Assembly: GCA_003254905.1 (NCBI GenBank)
Contig: QANU01028836.1
Coordinates: 373,752-437,751, forward strand
DNA length: 64,000 nt
Source: Nissolia schottii
Lineage: Eukaryota; Streptophyta; Magnoliopsida; Fabales; Fabaceae
Reading direction: 5' to 3'
Shown here in pieces: positions 58,867 to 64,000 of this stretch. The notes under the pieces were generated by a model. That model was not told where the DNA came from, searched no databases, and was given only the letters and a program-made list of their open reading frames with translations. A program made the position numbers and the translations under genes. The stretch's first letter is position 1, and each line of letters begins with the position of its first letter.

Positions 58867-59639
58867 ACCGATATTATATTTAGTCCAGCATCACTCCACT
58901 TTGCCAATTTCCCAAACTTTGTCCGGTGAATAAAGCATATCAATATGGCTAGAATTACTTAAAGGGACTTGAAGTGATTGGGCCTAAGAATACTAAGAGG
59001 TGGAGAACATTGTAAGTAAAGGATAAGGTCACAAGGGAAAGAGAGGAAAAAAGTCATATTTTGCTGAATTGTTGGTTAAGATGGGAGGTCCACTTAAAAA
59101 GCATGTAACTTTAGGATTAGTTAAAACCAAACCCTTTTACTATATGAAATTACATTAGTTAGGATCATCACTTGAGAAACACTTCAAAGGAATAATTTTT
59201 TAGTTTCTAAAAAGTAAACTTTTCATTAACCTAATTAAATACCGTTTGTAAACTTAAACATGGTACCTCACTGACTTGAAAGGGGTCATACTGGGGCTTA
59301 AAGAAATATGATGCTATGATGCTTTGCTTGGTCCCATTGATATCTATTGGATAATTGAAACGGTTACAAAAAAGTTGGGTTAGAAAGAGTTCCCTACAGC
59401 TGTTATCTCTTTAGAAGACCAAAGTCACCAAAGACCTGCAAGGTATTATTATTAGGGAGTCAAGAAAAGCAAAATGAGAGAAGAATGCAATGCAGGTACA
59501 CTTGGTGAGATGTGGATTGATTGGCCTCTTTCCTTGCTGCGGTAGTTATCCTGGTTGTATGATGATGTGATGTCATTCTTTTTATTGGAGGATAAAACCT
59601 TCTTCTTTCTTTCTTTCTTTTCTTTTCCTTTTTCAGTAA
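58867..59639. other. Intergenic, nothing recognised
   Basis: Contains a CTTT-rich tract near 59598-59630; no gene seen. Confidence 0.45.
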
Positions 59640-59930
59640 CACAAAACTCCTAATAAATTGCTCTCAATTTTACGCGCAACAAGTTGGTTTACCAAAAATA
59701 GAAACTTCATGTTGGCTCCTTATAAATGAAAAAATTAGATAAATAAAATTTATAAGATATTTATCATCTTAATGTCATTTATTTATGATGTATCAATTTA
59801 TTTAAAAGTCATATTATGAAGGTTTATTTATCCAAAAGTTAAATTATAAAAAAAAACTTATTTATTTGATTTTTTTATTCGTAAGTGGACCGACTTGTGT
59901 GATTGTAAAATTGTAAGAACTATGTTTAAG
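59640..59930. mobile_element. Diverged copy of the 41417-41713 MITE
   Basis: The left part (ctctcaattttacgcgcaac, then gaaaaaattagataaataa) and the right part (gtgtgattgtaaaattgtaag) align with the MITE at 41417-41713 at similar spacing. More decayed and AT-shifted than that copy. Confidence 0.6.
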
Positions 59931-59936
59931 AATAGT

Positions 59937-59971
59937 TTCTTCTTCTTCTTCTTCTTCTTCTTCTTCTTCTT
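59937..59971. repeat. (CTT)n microsatellite
   Basis: About 11 CTT trinucleotides, directly right of the MITE copy. Confidence 0.95.
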
Positions 59972-60262
59972 TAATTAAAGTCAGAGCCCTTAGTTGAGCA
60001 AGTGGCTCTTGATGAGTAGTTGGGAGGGAGTAAAGTGAGGGAACATGAGAATCAAATTTCGGTCAATTGATACAATCCTCATTTTTCATTTTGACAGTAA
60101 GAAGACTTAACAAATCAACTTACTCACCCTTATAAATGACACTTATATTTTTAGAGGTAAAGTAGGAAAGAAAATATCAAGTGTCCTATACAGTAGATAA
60201 GTTGATCAGTAAGTTTGTAACTTAGATCTCTCAAACATTTTTTATTCCTTAATTTTTTTAAG
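59972..60262. other. Intergenic, nothing recognised
   Basis: No gene or repeat recognised. A segment beginning near 59987 (agcccttagttgagc) recurs in diverged form near 60747 (agtccttagtcgggc), so a dispersed repeat may be present. Confidence 0.4.
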
Positions 60263-60520
60263 AGGCGTTTGTTATGAGGTAATCTATTCAGATTATTAAT
60301 AATTTAATTTTTAAATTACCTAATAATACTTGTTTGGTACGACTTGGTTGCTCGTAATTTATAACTTTTAAATGAAAAGTGATGTCTACGTGGATTATTA
60401 CAATCCTAAATAATAATAACAAGTAATGTAAATTACCATGTAATATAGTAACGTTTCTAAAAAATAATGTATATCACCTCATCATCTTAAAGTGAATGTA
60501 TCAAACGTCATTTAATACTA
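60263..60520. mobile_element. Candidate MITE
   Basis: The left end gcgtttgttatgaggtaatc and the reverse complement of the right end (aatgacgtttgatacattc) are weakly similar. Borders approximate and duplication unclear. Confidence 0.35.
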
Positions 60521-61548
60521 GAAAACACGTCGCTTGAATTGCAACTCATTAACCAACGTATCCTTATTATTATAAGGATTGATGGACCTCTTTCCTTTCA
60601 TTAGTAGTTATCTATGTTGTAGTGGCTGCTGACATTTTTCTGTGATCAAACTTTTGAGCGGCAATAATTTTAGCTTAAGCAACAAGAGACTCAACAACAA
60701 AGTCAAGCCCAAGTATAGTTTTTTGTTTTTGTTTTTACCTTGGAGTCCTTAGTCGGGCGAGTGACTCTTAACGGGACGAGTAGGGAGGGGACAAAGTGAG
60801 AAAAAACAAGAATTAGACCTTGTTAACCGACACAAATCTCATTAGTTCCTTAATTATTGAGGGTTACGAGAAGTGTGATTTGAATTACAACTCATTAATC
60901 TAAGTATAATATTATAACTATTTTTAAGAATTTTGTTTACAAGTTACTTAAGGGCCACCGTTAAGAAATTAAAAGTAAAAAATTTTGAAGTTGTCTTTCA
61001 TAAATACACCAAATATAATAGATTGATCATCACTTTTATTTGCCAACACATTTTATATGGTGCTCTCTTCAATTCATTTTTAATAAGACTTTATTTGCCA
61101 ACAAATTCTAAATGGTGCTCTTCAACTCATCTCCATTAAGACTCTTAACCGACAGATAAATTGGTCCTCTAAAGTTCATCATCCTAGTAGCTTCCCTACT
61201 TTGGTTTCGTAACTTATTTTGTTAACACCTACTTGAATTTGAGAATGTGAGAAGATGAGAAATGTCAAGATATTTATCTTATTTTATTATATCTAGTCTA
61301 TCTTGATTGATTTATAATTGATTTGTACCATTATGGATTGGTTCTCATCATTATGTTTTGATTTAGTTATTAATTATAATACATCTATGAATAGTCACAC
61401 CATTCCTTATAAAGATGTACAATCAGTTAACAAGAAAAAAAAATGTAAAATCAGAAATACAGAATATACAATTCCCTGAAACCATCTCTCCCTATGATCA
61501 GTTTAACAGTTCTAATTCTTGTCTTCTGATACAAAGTCATTTCCTGTG

Positions 61549-61552
<4 letters not shown>
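60521..61552. other. Intergenic, nothing recognised
   Basis: A short duplicated phrase (tttatttgccaacaca/ttatttgccaacaaa) occurs at about 61036 and 61090. No gene seen. Confidence 0.4.

Positions 61553-61600
<48 letters not shown>
61553..61600. repeat. (AT)24 microsatellite
   Basis: Uninterrupted AT dinucleotides. Confidence 0.95.
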
Positions 61601-61604
<4 letters not shown>

Positions 61605-62591
61605 ATAGACAGCTGATAAAAATTGAAATTATTTTACTAGAGTGACTGCATAATGATTGAACTAATGATTCTTTGGTTGAACATGGTTGAACCATGCTAA
61701 CAACTCCATCTAAAACTATAGCTGTTATGTGGAAATCCAAAATTACTTTATGACACAAATGAACTGAAGTCAATGAAAGTCAGAAACTTAGGTAGTCTAC
61801 TTGATATTGGGGTACAATTAAATACTTTCTCAGGTCATTTTTTTCTGTTTGGTACATGTTGGATGAATGTATCTCGAGAATATACCAAATTTATTAAGCA
61901 ACAAATAAAAAGGACAGTATAAGACAAAAACAAAAACGAAGCTGCTAGCTAGCACTCCCCTGCAGATAGCATTCCAGGTAAAGCTAGTCATCAAGGCCCA
62001 AAGGGTCAAGGAGCTATATAGGCTTCCATTAATTTCGGGACCCATCTATGATCTACCTCAGTTTCAATGAGAAACAAACAGTACTCAATTTGAAATCATA
62101 AACAGTTACATTGGTGACATTAACACATAAACACTTTGTTTGAATAAGAAAAGAAAATGGGAGGAAAAAAAATGGATGGAAAGAATATGAAGAGAACATA
62201 AAATAGAAAAAAAAGTTTGATTTCTCTCTTATTGTTTGGTTGTGCGAACAAGAGAAAAGAAAATGAGAAAAAAGAAAATGTAAATTTGTAAAATGATTTA
62301 TATATCCTTAAGATTTTATTTATATCAGTCCATTAATAATTTAATATGGTTTAAAACGTCATTTCATAACATTGGAAGTTATTTCCTCTATTTTCTTCTC
62401 ATTTGGGTAAAATTACTCCACCTATTTCAAAATGCATGTCAAATTAAAGTTAACACACTTGTTAGTATTGATATAAAATAGGTTAAGTGGACAAAATTGT
62501 CATGTATGAAAAAACATGATTCACTGATGAAATTAGTACTAATGTCTTTGCCATTGCATAAACACAATCAAATTAGAGAGTTTAGTTGTTA
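61601..62591. other. Intergenic, nothing recognised
   Basis: A purine-rich AAAG/GGAAA tract lies at 62140-62280. No gene seen. Confidence 0.4.
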
Positions 62592-62739
62592 TGCGCTGAT
62601 GGTGCAAAATTTTTTTTACACTGTCATCCAATTAAATTTTGTCAAAAAACAATTGACTATTCTATTCACTATTTAAAAAAATGTGCATCCGAGATGATTT
62701 CATTGGATAGTAGTGTCAAAAAATTTACATTGCTTAGCA
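62592..62739. mobile_element. Short MITE (about 148 bp)
   Basis: The left arm ggtgcaaaattttttttaca with gtcatccaatt, and the reverse complement of the right arm, tgctaagcaatgtaaatttt with ctatccaatg, are clearly similar. A target duplication was not resolved. Confidence 0.6.
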
Positions 62740-63150
62740 ATTAAATTCTAAATTAAATGTACCATTGGATTTTTTTTTTAATATAGTAACTTGCTATTTG
62801 GCTATTAATTCTGAAGTTTCAAAATTTAGATATATATTTTGAATAAGAGGGAGCAACTCTTTAAAATAAATAAAGAAAAGAAAAAAAGAATCATCACTAA
62901 AGTTGAATAAACACAGATCAGATCAGATCAAGGCTAATTATCATTCCAAGTACGTACATACAATTGGCCACTTTATAGGATGCCAAAAGGTACAACTTTT
63001 TTGTTTTTTTAGCTAAACAAGCACATGAGAAAACAAGGATATATTTCAGGATCCAAGCCTAATAAGCAAGAAAATATACAAAAAAAGCTGACTAAACAGC
63101 TCCAAAGTTAAAGCCCATAAGTCTTCAATTTATAGCATATAGCCACTATC
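62740..63150. other. Intergenic or 3' UTR left of the peptide-like exon
   Basis: AT-rich; no recognised feature. Confidence 0.4.
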
Positions 63151-63399
63151 TTATATATATATAGATGTGCTTGAAGAGAGATATATATATATGGATAACT
63201 TGAAATTTCCAGGGCTAGGAACATCAGGAGGTGATGGCTTTGGTATGAATGGCATGAGAGGAGTTCCATGCTCAATAGGTGCTGGTTGTATTGAAGCCTT
63301 TGAAGTTGGTACTGGATCAATGGGAATGTAATCTTCCAGTGTCATGTGACCTATATCGTCAACCTTAACGTTGCTCTTAGTATTACTAATAGCATTTTC
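63151..63399 (-). CDS. Terminal exon of a small Pro-rich, possibly secreted peptide precursor (partial)
   Basis: The minus-strand frame follows a good splice acceptor (tttgtgaatttcag at 63413-63400) and runs 82 codons to a stop at 63151. It starts ENAISNTKSNVKVDDIGH, then has MTLEDYIPIDPVPTSKASI, QPAPIEHGTPLMPFIPKPSP and PDVPSPGNFKLS; the last 15 residues come from a TA repeat and may be unreal or recently extended. The DY pair and the Pro-rich block resemble the arrangement of plant signalling-peptide precursors (sulfated Tyr, hydroxyproline), but I do not recognise the family. The first exon, expected to carry a signal peptide, was not found; it may lie in or beyond the gap at 63635-63844. 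The unbiased composition and clean acceptor make a real exon likely. Confidence 0.55.
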   Translation of the reverse strand, partial: ENAISNTKSNVKVDDIGHMTLEDYIPIDPVPTSKASIQPAPIEHGTPLMPFIPKPSPPDVPSPGNFKLSIYIYLSSSTSIYI

Positions 63400-63634
63400 C
63401 TGAAATTCACAAAAGAGAACCGCGAGAATCTTTTAAGGGCAAACTGTGACAAGATAATTTAAGGGTATTTATGGCTTGGTCTAGACCCGAGCCATTTGGG
63501 TCTGCCCCAGTTTATTTAAAAATTGGATTAAATATGCATAAATTAAAAATAGTCTGGTGGTTGTGGTTGTTAAGGGTAAGTTTGGACAACTACTTGGGCT
63601 GTCCAATCCAACCCATATGCGTTTATATCTATAT
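63400..63634. other. Probable intron with the edge of a GC-rich transposon
   Basis: From about 63474, ggtctagacccgagcc and caatccaacccatatg look like the subterminal part of a hAT-type element running into the gap. Confidence 0.35.
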
Positions 63635-63844
63635 NNNNNNNNNNNNNNNNNNNNNNNNNNNNNNNNNNNNNNNNNNNNNNNNNNNNNNNNNNNNNNNNNN
63701 NNNNNNNNNNNNNNNNNNNNNNNNNNNNNNNNNNNNNNNNNNNNNNNNNNNNNNNNNNNNNNNNNNNNNNNNNNNNNNNNNNNNNNNNNNNNNNNNNNNN
63801 NNNNNNNNNNNNNNNNNNNNNNNNNNNNNNNNNNNNNNNNNNNN
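63635..63844. other. Assembly gap (210 N)
   Basis: N run. Any frames reported across it are meaningless. Confidence 1.
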
Positions 63845-64000
63845 CAATGTGTATGGCTAGTTCCACCATTGGTTGGTTAAGACAGACAATTCATAATTGA
63901 TGTGAGTAATATACAAATTCCTTGAAATTTGATAACGCTTGCTAGAATAAATAACTCAATAGATATTCAAAAGTCTATCCTTGGAGTCTTTATAAGGTTT
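63845..64000. other. Sequence after gap, nothing recognised
   Basis: 156 bp, no recognisable exon on the minus strand. Confidence 0.4.

Noticed and set aside
63471-63880. Frames spanning the 210-N gap
   Set aside because: Consist mainly of unknown residues; no biological content.
1-64000. CRISPR arrays, rRNA or tRNA genes, replication origins
   Set aside because: No regularly spaced repeats with unique spacers, no rRNA-like sequence and no complete tRNA cloverleaf were seen; the tRNA-like matches belong to SINEs.

Overview
This is plant nuclear DNA, most likely from a legume of the soybean/bean group. It is AT-rich, has intron-containing genes with GT-AG splice sites, and is dominated by plant transposable elements (Ty1-copia, Ty3-gypsy-like LTRs, hAT, CACTA-like, Mutator-like MITEs, tRNA-derived SINEs). 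The best protein match I can recall for the zinc-finger gene is the soybean SCOF-1/ZAT10 group. There are no prokaryotic operons, CRISPR arrays, rRNA or convincing tRNA genes. Two assembly gaps (2496-2505 and 63635-63844) and one single N (39756) are present.

Real genes are few. (1) 21236-21937 (+) is an intronless C2H2 zinc-finger repressor of the ZAT10/STZ type with two QALGGH fingers and a DLNVP EAR motif. (2) 49299-44094 (-) is a six-exon QWRF-motif (DUF566) microtubule-associated-type protein of 615 residues, close to QWRF2; its promoter has a TATA box, an E2F-like site and an MSA-like element. (3) 63399-63151 (-) is what looks like the last exon of a small proline-rich, possibly secreted peptide precursor. 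(4) 52858-52934 (+) is an isolated, well-conserved AP2-domain exon of the AINTEGUMENTA/PLETHORA/BABY BOOM type, with no other exon of that gene in the window.

Layout: 1-10.6 kb holds two partial copies of a large LTR, a GC-rich Mutator-like element, related CACTA-like elements, and a complete 949-bp TRIM-like retrotransposon nested in another inverted-repeat element, followed by a SINE. 10.6-14.2 kb is quiet. 14.2-18.7 kb holds two oppositely oriented broken copia elements, one split by a 726-bp hAT element, then gypsy-like and LINE-like remnants. 19.5 kb has three tandem hairpin-forming units. 20.7-22.2 kb is the zinc-finger gene. 23-28.3 kb has a hAT remnant, a SINE, a MITE, an AT microsatellite and a 512-bp hAT element. 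30.4-37.8 kb is a nested stack: a copia element interrupted by a 2.7-kb LTR (itself carrying a 1136-bp hAT) and by a 1089-bp solo LTR, then a second copia in the other orientation. 40-44 kb has MITEs. 44.1-49.5 kb is the QWRF gene. 51.7-55.7 kb has a solo LTR, the AP2 exon, a decayed LINE and a compound inverted-repeat element. 55.7-64 kb is MITE-rich intergenic DNA ending in the peptide-like exon.

The genes do not form a pathway together. The strongest observations are insertion events resolved to the base by target-site duplications, and cell-cycle-type sites upstream of the QWRF gene. I found no clearly new biological system. The lone AP2 exon, the peptide-like exon and the hairpin array are the least explained signals.
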